NCBI RefSeq assembly: GCF_900547735.1
Contig: NZ_URHZ01000110.1
Span: 1-14,399 of the forward strand
Origin: an uncultured Clostridium sp.
Lineage (GTDB): Bacteria > Bacillota > Clostridia > Lachnospirales > Lachnospiraceae
Length of the DNA: 14,399 nucleotides
Direction of reading: 5' to 3'
This document shows positions 1 to 7,174 of this stretch, one piece after another. The position numbers and the translations under genes were made by a program. Within the stretch, counting starts at the first letter, position 1; each line of letters begins with the position of its first letter. Below the pieces are notes generated by a model. It was given only the letters and a program-made list of their open reading frames with translations, was not told the origin of the DNA and made no database searches.

Positions 1-166
1 GCGCGAGCGTTTCCCGAAGGAACTTTTTCTGCCCGGATTCCCCACCCGCGACAACTTGAAAACCGGGACTGAAGACTCACAACCTCCCTCTCACCATCCC
101 GAACCCCGACCGTTCCGGCGGCGTTCTCATTCCTCAACTAAATCCACACACAAGGGGGATAATTCC

Positions 167-1453
167 ATGAAAGAAGACAGTCCATACCGTTTTGTCATAT
201 GCGCGCTCAGCACGGCCACGGTTTTCGTCTGCGTCGGACTGGTCAGTAACGCATTTTCCATCTATCTGCCTTTTATAATCGAGGTCCACGGATTTACCAA
301 CACCCAGATTTCCCTGATGGCTACGGTGAAAAGCGTGGCATCACTGGCCGCCATGTTTTTAGTGGATCACTACTACGCAAGGCTGGGACTTAAGAGAGGC
401 ATTGCGCTGGCTGTTTTCTGTGCCCCGGCGGCCTTTCTTATCTACGGGTTCTCATCGACTCCGGCCCTTTATTATCTTGCGTCCGCCATATCCGGTTTCA
501 GCTATGCGCTGGGAGGCATGATTCCGGCTTCCCTTCTCATCAGACAGTGGTTTCCTCTCAAACCGGCCGCCGCACTGGGAATCGCGGCCTCCGGGAGCGG
601 CCTGGGAGCCATTCTCGGGCCTGTGGCTCTCCTGTTTTTAATCAGGAATTTTGGTCTTTCCTCCTCTTTCCTCATCGAGGCGCTGGCCGTAGTCATTTTT
701 TCCCTGCCCGTGATTGTGATGATACGCGAAAATCCGGCCCTTACCGCACCCGAGCGCTCCGGGAAAACTGAGCAGGCTGCAAAAACGGCCTCTCCGGCAA
801 AACACTCCTGGCACAGACATTCCTCCGGCAGCGGCGGTCAGCCGCTGCTGCACGACCGTCTGAGCCGCCGGGAACATTTCTGCATTATGGCCGGAATATT
901 TTTAATCGGTGTGGTCGGCCTTACCGGATATAATAACCTGTCACTGCTCTATACGACCACCGGCCATTCGGCCGCCATGGTTTCGTTTTTCTTATCGTTT
1001 ATGGGGGCGCTGCTTATTATCGGCAAATGCTCTTTTGGATGGATTGCAGATCGGATTGGAAGTTATCCCGCGGCGGCTCTCTTCTGCCTGCTGCTCTGCA
1101 TCGGACAGACGCTCTGCTGTTTTGCCCCGCAGGCCGGGGGCCTCCTATTCGGAGTCACCTTCCTGTTTCTCGGGATAGGGCTTGCGCTGGCGTCGGTGGG
1201 ACTCTCTCTTATGGCGTCCGACTTCTGCCGGGTGGGCAATTTCGCCACGGTGCTGAAAAATTATCAGCTCGCTTACTCTTTAGGCGGCCTCGTATCCAGC
1301 GCCGTGCCGGGGATTCTGGCCGATATGACGGGAAGTTATCTTCCCTCCTATATCCTGTTTTTTATTTTTTCCATTGCTATTTTTCTATTTATTGTTCCCG
1401 TATACAGGCGGCACGGAGGCACTCTCCCCCACAGGCCCCTGAAAACCGCCTGA
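167..1453 (+). CDS. Major facilitator superfamily transporter, 12-TM type
   Basis: A 428-residue integral membrane protein with the hydrophobicity pattern of a 12-helix MFS carrier. A conserved loop after helix 2 (residues about 67-78, Asp-67 and the basic LGLKRG) matches MFS motif A. Its counterpart in the second half is the DRIG loop. The halves are joined by a hydrophilic, His/Ser-rich linker at about 187-236. I chose ATG 167 because AAGGGGG lies 9-10 bases upstream; an in-frame TTG at 56 would add 37 Pro/Arg/Ser-rich residues with no membrane character. The gene converges on the sugar-acid operon, so it may carry a related organic acid (for example as an oxalate/formate-antiporter-like carrier), but the substrate cannot be read from the sequence. 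The upstream 166 bases show no clear promoter, so it may be the last gene of an operon that starts outside the window. Confidence 0.9.
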   Translation: MKEDSPYRFVICALSTATVFVCVGLVSNAFSIYLPFIIEVHGFTNTQISLMATVKSVASLAAMFLVDHYYARLGLKRGIALAVFCAPAAFLIYGFSSTPALYYLASAISGFSYALGGMIPASLLIRQWFPLKPAAALGIAASGSGLGAILGPVALLFLIRNFGLSSSFLIEALAVVIFSLPVIVMIRENPALTAPERSGKTEQAAKTASPAKHSWHRHSSGSGGQPLLHDRLSRREHFCIMAGIFLIGVVGLTGYNNLSLLYTTTGHSAAMVSFFLSFMGALLIIGKCSFGWIADRIGSYPAAALFCLLLCIGQTLCCFAPQAGGLLFGVTFLFLGIGLALASVGLSLMASDFCRVGNFATVLKNYQLAYSLGGLVSSAVPGILADMTGSYLPSYILFFIFSIAIFLFIVPVYRRHGGTLPHRPLKTA

Positions 1454-1480
1454 ACTCACAGGGCCCCTTCCTGTGAAACA

Positions 1481-1499
1481 GAGTTCCCTTGCGGAACTC
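1481..1499. repeat. Short inverted repeat downstream of the MFS gene
   Basis: GAGTTCC (1481-1487) and GGAACTC (1493-1499) are perfect inverted arms around a 5-base loop. A second small hairpin, CGCGC-CAA-GCGCG, follows at 1501-1513. Neither has its own T-tract. They may simply help the terminator that follows. Confidence 0.45.
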
Positions 1500-1513
1500 C
1501 CGCGCCAAGCGCG

Positions 1514-1583
1514 AAAAAGAAGGTGAAAGTTCCGCCCCCCGGATCTTTCACCTTCTTTTTGCCTTCTTTTTGCCTTCTTTTTA
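1514..1583. terminator. Hairpin terminator shared by convergent genes
   Basis: A perfect 16-bp inverted repeat: AAAAAGAAGGTGAAAG at 1514-1529 and its complement at 1545-1560, with a 15-base loop. The right arm ends in TTTTT, so on the plus strand this is a rho-independent terminator for the MFS gene. The A-rich left arm gives T residues on the minus strand, so it can also end the operon that stops at 1589. The right half continues as an 11-bp tandem repeat, CCTTCTTTTTG, three copies at 1551-1583 with the last base changed to A. Confidence 0.85.
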
Positions 1584-1588
1584 CCTCT

Positions 1589-2242
1589 TTATATCCCTGT
1601 GGCCGCCCTGTGGAACAGACGGGCTCTTTCTTCTATTACATCAAATGCTCCGGCGCGGATTTTCTCTAAATCCACAAGGTTTCCTCCGATTCCAAAACAG
1701 GAAACCCCGGCCGCCAGAAATTCAGGCACCGTTTCCGGGGTAACGCCTCCGACCGCCGATACGGGAATATGTCCCAGCGGGCCTCTCAGGGCCTTGACAT
1801 AGGAAAGTCCCATAAGAGCCGCGGGAAACAGCTTCACAATATCGGCTCCGGCCTCATAGGCCGTCACAACCTCGGTCGGAGTAAAGGCGCCCGGCATGGA
1901 AATCATGTCAAGCTCCCTGGTTTTTCTGATAACCTTCTCATTGACATTCGGGGAGATGACGTAGCAGGCTCCGGCCTCTTTTGCTTCCTCCACATCGCGC
2001 TCCGTGAGCACGGTTCCCGCTCCGAGAAGCACCCGGTCACCCAGCTTCTCTTTGATTAACATAAGGCTCTTAAGCGTTTCCTTCCGTCCTTCCTCCGATG
2101 AATGGTTATAGGTTATCTCCGCCAGACAGACGCCGCCATTTAACAGGGCGCGGATGGTCTGTTCCATATAACGGAAAGGGACGCCCCTGACAATGGCAAT
2201 CACCTTGTCCTCTTTCATCCTGTCAAGTATCTCATTTCTCAT
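1589..2242 (-). CDS. eda: 2-keto-3-deoxy-6-phosphogluconate/-galactonate aldolase (class I)
   Basis: A 217-residue TIM-barrel aldolase, the usual length for the KDPG/KHG family. It cleaves KDPG or KDPGal to pyruvate and glyceraldehyde 3-phosphate through a Schiff base. Visible hallmarks are Arg-19 in AIVRG, Glu-42 in AEITYNH (the general acid/base position), GAGTV at 74-78, the Schiff-base Lys-137 in IVKLFPA, and the phosphate-binding AVGGV at 163-167. The ATG at 2242 has AGGAG upstream and lies inside the end of the GntR gene (11-bp overlap), which implies translational coupling. With dgoK four genes upstream in the order of the operon's distal half, KDPGal (DgoA-like activity) is the likeliest substrate, but the sequence alone does not separate KDPG from KDPGal. 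It is the last gene of the operon. Confidence 0.93.
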   Translation of the reverse strand: MRNEILDRMKEDKVIAIVRGVPFRYMEQTIRALLNGGVCLAEITYNHSSEEGRKETLKSLMLIKEKLGDRVLLGAGTVLTERDVEEAKEAGACYVISPNVNEKVIRKTRELDMISMPGAFTPTEVVTAYEAGADIVKLFPAALMGLSYVKALRGPLGHIPVSAVGGVTPETVPEFLAAGVSCFGIGGNLVDLEKIRAGAFDVIEERARLFHRAATGI

Positions 2243-2936
2243 TCTTTTCACTGCTCCTGTGCTTTCTCCGGTTTTCCTGGACAGCCTGGATCGTTGCATC
2301 GATGTGTTTCTGCATATACATCGTGGCAAAATCCACATCTTTTTCCTTTATGTATTTCAGGATGAATTCATGATATTCCAACCCGATATCCGGCCCAATC
2401 CAGAGATTGACGTGTTCCTGGTGACGCAGCAGGACTTTGTTCAGGGAATTGGATATGCGGAAAATAAATTCTTTTTTCGTCCCCTTCGCAATGATGTCAT
2501 GAAAATGATAATCCGCCGTGTAAAACGCCTCCATGTCATCCCCGCATCCCTTCATAATCTCATACTGCCTCTCCAGCTCCTCTATGTCCTCCTGCGTTGC
2601 ATTTCTGATAAACAGCGCCACATTGCCGCACTCATAATAACGGCGGTACTCCAGGATACTGATCAGATCATCATATACGACGCCGTCAAAACCCAGATCC
2701 AGATCCTCCTGCGGTTTCGGGGCCTGGACATAGGTACCCGAGCCCTGTATACAGTAAACAACGGACAGAGACACCAGTTTATTGAGAGCCTGCCTCACCG
2801 CCACGCGGCTAATCTGAAGCTCCTTACAGAGCATGGCTTCCGTCCAGATTTTATCTCCCGGCTTCCACTCTCCGCTTTCAATCTTATCCTGAATAAATGT
2901 ATAGGCTTTTTCCGTCGCATTTTTAGTATATGCCAC
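2232..2936 (-). CDS. GntR family regulator, FadR/FCD subfamily
   Basis: A 234-residue transcription factor. The N-terminal winged helix-turn-helix (about 6-70) has the GntR pattern: GEWKPGDKIW, then the recognition helix ISRVAVRQALNKL and the wing GSGTYV. The C-terminal all-helical FCD domain (about 85-220) carries Asp-142, His-146, His-189 and His-211, spaced like the metal/ligand site of FCD proteins; such sites usually sit where a carboxylate effector binds. I set the start at GTG 2936 because AGGAGG lies 8 bases upstream; a TTG at 2942 is only 2 bases from the same site. It sits inside the catabolic operon between the LarA-like and aldolase genes, so it is most likely the local regulator (DgoR-like). 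Repression or activation cannot be told from the sequence. Confidence 0.92.
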   Translation of the reverse strand: MAYTKNATEKAYTFIQDKIESGEWKPGDKIWTEAMLCKELQISRVAVRQALNKLVSLSVVYCIQGSGTYVQAPKPQEDLDLGFDGVVYDDLISILEYRRYYECGNVALFIRNATQEDIEELERQYEIMKGCGDDMEAFYTADYHFHDIIAKGTKKEFIFRISNSLNKVLLRHQEHVNLWIGPDIGLEYHEFILKYIKEKDVDFATMYMQKHIDATIQAVQENRRKHRSSEKNEK

Positions 2937-2945
2937 CTGCAATTC

Positions 2946-2951
2946 CTCCTG
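2946..2951 (-). promoter_or_regulatory. Ribosome binding site that fixes the GntR start
   Basis: On the minus strand AGGAGG is followed by AATTGCAG and then GTG (2936). The 8-base spacing favours the GTG over the in-frame TTG at 2942. Confidence 0.7.
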
Positions 2952-2969
2952 GGTTATATTTTGTACCGG

Positions 2970-2995
2970 AGCGTATTTAAAAATTTAAACACGCT
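2970..2995. repeat. Intra-operon hairpin at the LarA-like stop codon
   Basis: Arms AGCGTATTTAAA (2970-2981) and TTTAAACACGCT (2984-2995) pair with one mismatch around two bases. The stop codon of the LarA-like gene (2985-2987) lies in it. The piece CGTATTTAAAAAT, and a nearby TTCAGCC, recur in the hairpin at 4316-4347. There is no run of T after the stem on the transcribed strand, so a plain terminator is unlikely; an mRNA-stability hairpin or protein site is possible. Confidence 0.55.
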
Positions 2996-4286
2996 TCAGC
3001 CTGCCGTTTTCATCAAATGCAAATCCGGCCCGGCCTGCTGCCTCTGCATCTTCTCTCCGGGTAAATTCGTCAAGAAGAGCCTCCGACACCCGGATCTCAT
3101 CGAGTTCCAGCGTGTTTTTGATCCAGATAATCCTGGGAGAATCCGTACGGAGTGGGGCGGCAATCTTAATGGCTGTCCTGATAGCTTCCCTGTCGTTGTT
3201 CAGGATAATGGGCAGCCTGGACGGCCCCAGGATTCCTGCCGTAATGGAATTTGTGTACATAATCCCCAGATCCAGGTTTCTGACACAGTCCAGAGTCGTA
3301 ATATCCGCCATTCCAAGTCCTGCGCCGTTGCCTCCGGACTCCTCAGTGGTTCCGAGAACGACAATGTTTTTAATTCTGATATCGGTAAAACCCTCGTTTA
3401 AACCCGACCCGGGACGACCCGTCACATTGGGATCCATCCCCTCGCCGCTGATATTTTTTCCAATCTCCTCAATAATCAGCACATCCACTTTCTTTGCCTT
3501 CAGGCAGGGCATATTGGCCTTGGCCAGCTTCAAAAGTTCCCTGTCTCTTTCCAGCAGACGTTCCGGCAGAACCGCTTCAAGAACCATCGGCTCATCATAG
3601 GCATTGTCCACGATCGCCAGGCCGCCTAAAACGGGAGCCTGTTTTAAGATGATTCCCGCCGCCTCGGGAAGGGCCCAGGGGAAATTTTCAAATCCCAGCT
3701 TGTGCAGACTGGCGCAGCCCTTATGCTTCCCAAGGCCGATCACCAGCATTTTTACAAGGCCGCTCTCATGCTCTCCCTTGAAATCGGCATGCGGCTTGAT
3801 CTTATTGACGAGGAAAATCCCATCCGCCTCCATGGCTGCTCTTGAAAAGTAAAGCGGGAGGCCGTTGGAAAGATGTCCCGCAGGCACCGTATCCATCTCC
3901 GGCATAAATTCCGCCCCAAGACTCTCCGGAGTCAGCCCCAGATGGCGCAGCACCTCCATCTGTCCCTCCACGGTTCCGCCTCCGTGGCTTCCCATGGACG
4001 GAACGACAAAGGGGATTGCTCCCTTTTCTTTAAAAAAGCAGATAATTTCTTTTAAAATTCCGGTACAGTGGGAAATCCCCCGGCTGCCGGCCGTCACCGC
4101 GATTCGTTTGCCCGCGAAGGATGCGGAGCCGAATTTCTGCTCCATCTCTTCCCTCACCGTCTTCTCTATCTCTTCTATTTTCTCCTTCGGAAACTGCTGA
4201 TGCACCAGGTACATTTCGGGCATTTCAATTCCGTCCAGCAGATTACCGAAATTCACCGCTATCTTTTCATTACCCAGTTTCTCCAT
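2985..4286 (-). CDS. LarA-like nickel-dependent 2-hydroxyacid racemase/epimerase homologue
   Basis: A 433-residue protein of the lactate-racemase-like (DUF2088/LarA) superfamily. Visible signatures are PSMGSHGG at 96-103 with His-101, NKIKPHADF at 161-169 with His-166, then Lys-179 and GLGKHKG at 184-190 with His-188. These His and Lys residues are the candidates for holding the nickel-pincer nucleotide and for proton transfer at C2. Known members racemise lactate or malate, and some epimerise sugar acids such as gluconate. Between dgoK and a GntR gene the natural reading is C2 epimerisation of a hexonate, which is an inference. No cofactor-biosynthesis genes (larB, larC, larE) are nearby. 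The ATG at 4286 has AGGAGGG upstream. Homologues are often annotated only as DUF2088 or hypothetical, and the substrate is unknown. Confidence 0.82.
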   Translation of the reverse strand: MEKLGNEKIAVNFGNLLDGIEMPEMYLVHQQFPKEKIEEIEKTVREEMEQKFGSASFAGKRIAVTAGSRGISHCTGILKEIICFFKEKGAIPFVVPSMGSHGGGTVEGQMEVLRHLGLTPESLGAEFMPEMDTVPAGHLSNGLPLYFSRAAMEADGIFLVNKIKPHADFKGEHESGLVKMLVIGLGKHKGCASLHKLGFENFPWALPEAAGIILKQAPVLGGLAIVDNAYDEPMVLEAVLPERLLERDRELLKLAKANMPCLKAKKVDVLIIEEIGKNISGEGMDPNVTGRPGSGLNEGFTDIRIKNIVVLGTTEESGGNGAGLGMADITTLDCVRNLDLGIMYTNSITAGILGPSRLPIILNNDREAIRTAIKIAAPLRTDSPRIIWIKNTLELDEIRVSEALLDEFTRREDAEAAGRAGFAFDENGRLKRV

Positions 4287-4315
4287 TCTAACCCTCCTGT
4301 TCTCCGGAACATACT

Positions 4316-4347
4316 TGGCTGAACGTATTTAAAAATGCGTTCAGCCA
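4316..4347. repeat. 32-bp near-perfect inverted repeat at the dgoK stop codon
   Basis: TGGCTGAACG (4316-4325) and CGTTCAGCCA (4338-4347) are perfect 10-bp arms. Inside them ATTT and AAAT pair after one mismatched position, leaving a two-base loop. It covers the last codons and TGA of dgoK and fills more than half of the gap to the LarA-like gene. No T-tract follows on the minus strand, so it is probably not an efficient terminator. It shares CGTATTTAAAAAT with the hairpin at 2970-2995. Confidence 0.8.
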
Positions 4348-5360
4348 CGCTCCTTCCCCAGATAAATACAGGCAATCCCAAAGGCTCCTCTGGCCGAGAG
4401 AGACGGCCCCGGTTCCGGTTCACGCCGCCTTAATTCCTTCAGGTAGCCGTCTTCCGACAGCAGATCGGCAAGGCCGCTTATAAACGGCTCTTTTCCGGCC
4501 ACAATTCCGACCGTCCGCGCCGCCCGCTCCCCATCGCAGCAGCCCCGCAGCGCCGTCACATCGTTCCACAGCACGGTCCCCAGCAGGAAATTGGCCGTCC
4601 ATGCGCTCTCCCTCTCCTCACCGTTTCCAAACATGCGGTAAATCCTGGATAAAAAGGCCGCCCGCCCAAATCCCTGTGATTGTGCCGCCCGGTATCCCGC
4701 CAGAACCGCGGCTTTGCTATAGGTATCTTTGGAGACAAAACGTTTTTCCACAGCGTCCGCAAGGATTGTATGGTTCGTTACCGTCTCCAGCAGTTCGCCG
4801 GTCAGGGTTGTCAGACAGCCCGTGATCTCTTTATTCTCATTGACAAAGACAAACTTTGTATGGGACCCCGGAAGGATAAAGACATAGGGTGTTCCCGCCG
4901 GATATTCCGTGAGAAGAGCCAGCGTCTCCACCTCTTCCCCTCTCATTATATCCATAATGTCCAGATTTTTCCAATCCTTTAGTTCGTTCTTAAGTCCCCG
5001 AATAAAGTAGACGGGGACCGGACACACCTCGGGCAGCTCCGCTTTCAACACGCTGTCCGCAAAATCGGAGGCGCAGGCCGGGGCCGTGAGATGAGGCACT
5101 TCCATCAGCCCCACATTGGATGTGACCATACCCGAGGCGAATACGCCTGCCACCTGTTCAAAGGCTACACCGTATTCCTCCGTCAGTTTTCTCAGGCAGT
5201 CTCCCGTTTCTTTTTTCAGGAAATTGTTATTTCCGTCTATTGCCGTATTCCTGACTCCCGCATGGCATTTTTCCTCTCCCAGGAATGTGCCGTCCCGATG
5301 CCACAGGGAGGCCCTTGTATTGGTCGTCCCCGTATCCAGGGTTATGATATAATCTCTCAA
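4341..5360 (-). CDS. dgoK: 2-dehydro-3-deoxygalactonokinase (DgoK)
   Basis: A 339-residue cytoplasmic sugar-acid kinase, slightly longer than the enterobacterial form (just under 300). It phosphorylates 2-keto-3-deoxygalactonate at C6, making the aldolase substrate. Family motifs appear in order: the phosphate loop DTGTTNTR at 9-16, the SGMVTSNVG region at 76-84 followed by MEVPH, MRGEE at 139-143, LPGSHTKFV at 163-171 and TLTGEL at 185-190. The start is TTG 5360: minus-strand AAGGAGG lies 8 bases upstream, and the only nearby ATG, in another frame, stops after three codons. It begins 13 bases after dctM, clearly in one operon. Pairing with the KDPGal-type aldolase indicates a De Ley-Doudoroff type ending for a hexonate pathway. 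Confidence 0.92.
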   Translation of the reverse strand: MRDYIITLDTGTTNTRASLWHRDGTFLGEEKCHAGVRNTAIDGNNNFLKKETGDCLRKLTEEYGVAFEQVAGVFASGMVTSNVGLMEVPHLTAPACASDFADSVLKAELPEVCPVPVYFIRGLKNELKDWKNLDIMDIMRGEEVETLALLTEYPAGTPYVFILPGSHTKFVFVNENKEITGCLTTLTGELLETVTNHTILADAVEKRFVSKDTYSKAAVLAGYRAAQSQGFGRAAFLSRIYRMFGNGEERESAWTANFLLGTVLWNDVTALRGCCDGERAARTVGIVAGKEPFISGLADLLSEDGYLKELRRREPEPGPSLSARGAFGIACIYLGKERG

Positions 5361-5368
5361 ATTTCCAT

Positions 5369-5375
5369 CCTCCTT
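5369..5375 (-). promoter_or_regulatory. Ribosome binding site that fixes the dgoK TTG start
   Basis: Minus-strand AAGGAGG, followed by 8 bases and TTG (5360). It overlaps the end of dctM, fitting translational coupling. Confidence 0.7.
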
Positions 5376-6657
5376 ACCCGTTCAGAACTGCCGGAAGCGC
5401 CAGGCTGATGGCCGGCACAAAAGAAATCAGCAGCAGAACGATAAACATTACCGCGAAATAAGGCAGTATGGCTTTTGTTATCTCCTCCACCTTCAGTCCG
5501 CTGATGCCGCTCGCCACGAAGAGATTTACCCCCAGCGGAGGCGTACAGAAACCAATGGCAAGGTTGGCCGTCATCATAACGCCGAACATGACAGGATCCA
5601 CACCCAGACCGGTTACAACCGGCAGAAGGATCGGCGTCAGGATAATAATAGAAGCAATCGTCTCCATAAACATTCCGACAAAGATCAGGAAGATATTGAT
5701 CAGAAGAAGAATGATGTACCTGTTGGATGAAATACCCGCTATAAAATTCGCCAGATTGTTCGGCACCTGCTCCAGCGTCAGAAGACGGCCGAATGTGGAG
5801 GCGAATGCAACGAGTCCCATACAGGTTGCCGTTGTCTTTGTGCTTTTTATAAAAGCCTCCACCAGTGTTTTGACGGTGAGTTCTTTATAGACGAAAAATC
5901 CTATCACAATCGCATAGAATACGGAAACCGCGGCCGCTTCCGTTGGAGAAAAGATTCCACCGTAAATCCCTCCCAGGACAATCACGGGCGCAAGCACGGC
6001 AAAGATGCTGTCTTTTGTAACCGTCAGGGCTTCTTTCAGATCGAATTTACGGACTTCGCTCTCGATTTTCCTCTTGCCGTAAAGGAATCGCGCCATCAGG
6101 CAGAAACCGACGGAAAACATAAGTCCCGGAATGATACCCGCCATAAAAAGCGTGCTGACCGAGGCTCCGGACGAAATACCGAACATAACAAAGGGAATGC
6201 TCGGAGGAATCAGAACTCCTACAATTCCGGCGGCCGCCGCCAGGGCCGTACTGTAATCCCGGGGATATCCCCTCTTTTCCATCTCGGGAACCACGTTGGA
6301 GCCAATGGCCGCCACCGTGGCCGGACCGGAACCGGAAATCGCGGCGAAAAATGTGGAAGCCGCCACCGTTGCGTAGGCCAGGCTCGCCTTCACGGAGCCC
6401 AGCCAGGCATCCGCCAGCCTTACAAGACGTTTGGATAAGCCGCCCGTATACATCAGGTCACCCGCAAGAATAAACAGCGGGATGGCCAGTAACGGATAGG
6501 AACTCACGGCCGTCACGATGGAACGCACCTGAAGAAGCGGGGTTGCCGTCCCATAGACCAGTATGGTGAGGGCGGACGACATCGCCAGCGCAATGGCAAT
6601 CGGCATGCCCACCAGAATTAACACAAGCAGTGAAATAAATAAAACGCCTGCCGCCAT
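5374..6657 (-). CDS. dctM: TRAP transporter large membrane subunit DctM
   Basis: A 427-residue very hydrophobic protein, the normal length for the DctM channel subunit of a tripartite ATP-independent periplasmic (TRAP) transporter, which uses a sodium or proton gradient. Family signatures are the SYPLLAIPLFILAGDLM stretch at 53-69, GSGPATVAAIG at 109-119 and LIPPSIPFVMFG at 149-160. About 12 membrane segments are expected. ATG 6657 overlaps the dctQ stop codon by one base (TAATG) and has AAGGAGG 7 bases upstream; an upstream extension inside dctQ has no family character. The DctP and DctQ partners lie immediately upstream and dgoK follows after 13 bases, pointing to sugar-acid uptake. Confidence 0.95.
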   Translation of the reverse strand: MAAGVLFISLLVLILVGMPIAIALAMSSALTILVYGTATPLLQVRSIVTAVSSYPLLAIPLFILAGDLMYTGGLSKRLVRLADAWLGSVKASLAYATVAASTFFAAISGSGPATVAAIGSNVVPEMEKRGYPRDYSTALAAAAGIVGVLIPPSIPFVMFGISSGASVSTLFMAGIIPGLMFSVGFCLMARFLYGKRKIESEVRKFDLKEALTVTKDSIFAVLAPVIVLGGIYGGIFSPTEAAAVSVFYAIVIGFFVYKELTVKTLVEAFIKSTKTTATCMGLVAFASTFGRLLTLEQVPNNLANFIAGISSNRYIILLLINIFLIFVGMFMETIASIIILTPILLPVVTGLGVDPVMFGVMMTANLAIGFCTPPLGVNLFVASGISGLKVEEITKAILPYFAVMFIVLLLISFVPAISLALPAVLNG

Positions 6658-7139
6658 TACACTACCTCCTTTTCTCCGACAATTTCCACCAGAATCTGGG
6701 CGATCCTTAAAATGCTGAGTGCAGAACCGATTGGCGTCGCCAGATAAAGGCTCCACATCGGATACTTGATTAGCAGTCCGTACTTTCCGACCACCGAGGA
6801 GTCAAACAGCAGACGCACTCCGAAATAAAAGATATAGCAGAAGCCCGCAAAGGCAATTCCATAGCAGAGTATCTTCAGAGCCTTCTGCACTTTCCACGGA
6901 AAACACCCCACGACGGCCGTCACGTTTACATGGGAACCGGCCCTGAAGCCATAACTTATGGCAAACCAGACAAACCAGACAAACAGAAACAGCACCAGAT
7001 CGGATGCCCAGGGAATCGCCTGTCTGACAACGTATCTCATAAATACATTTACTACCATAATCGCTGTAAAAACCATGAAAAGCGCCACGCAGACGAACTT
7101 CTCCAGATTTTCATCAAGCCAGCCAATTATTTTTTTCAT
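6657..7139 (-). CDS. dctQ: TRAP transporter small membrane subunit DctQ
   Basis: A 160-residue protein with four membrane segments at about 14-34, 46-63, 88-108 and 128-152, the usual topology of DctQ. The NVFMRYV motif at 31-37 and the SHVNV segment at 69-73 fit the family. DctQ pairs with DctM to form the membrane part of the transporter. The start at ATG 7139 has AAGGAGG 5 bases upstream; the TTG at 7163 has no equal site. It is 35 bases after dctP and overlaps dctM by one base, so the three subunits should be made together. Confidence 0.93.
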   Translation of the reverse strand: MKKIIGWLDENLEKFVCVALFMVFTAIMVVNVFMRYVVRQAIPWASDLVLFLFVWFVWFAISYGFRAGSHVNVTAVVGCFPWKVQKALKILCYGIAFAGFCYIFYFGVRLLFDSSVVGKYGLLIKYPMWSLYLATPIGSALSILRIAQILVEIVGEKEVV

Positions 7140-7174
7140 AGAAACCTCCTTTTCAGGCTCCAAAAGTCAAACAA

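Noticed and set aside
1..72. Open frame from the left edge to TGA at 70-72
   Set aside because: Only 23 residues are visible with no recognisable motif, so it cannot be called as the end of an upstream gene.
2193..3401. 402-codon plus-strand open frame
   Set aside because: It lies antisense to the GntR and LarA-like genes, which have clear family motifs, and has no ribosome site or motif of its own.
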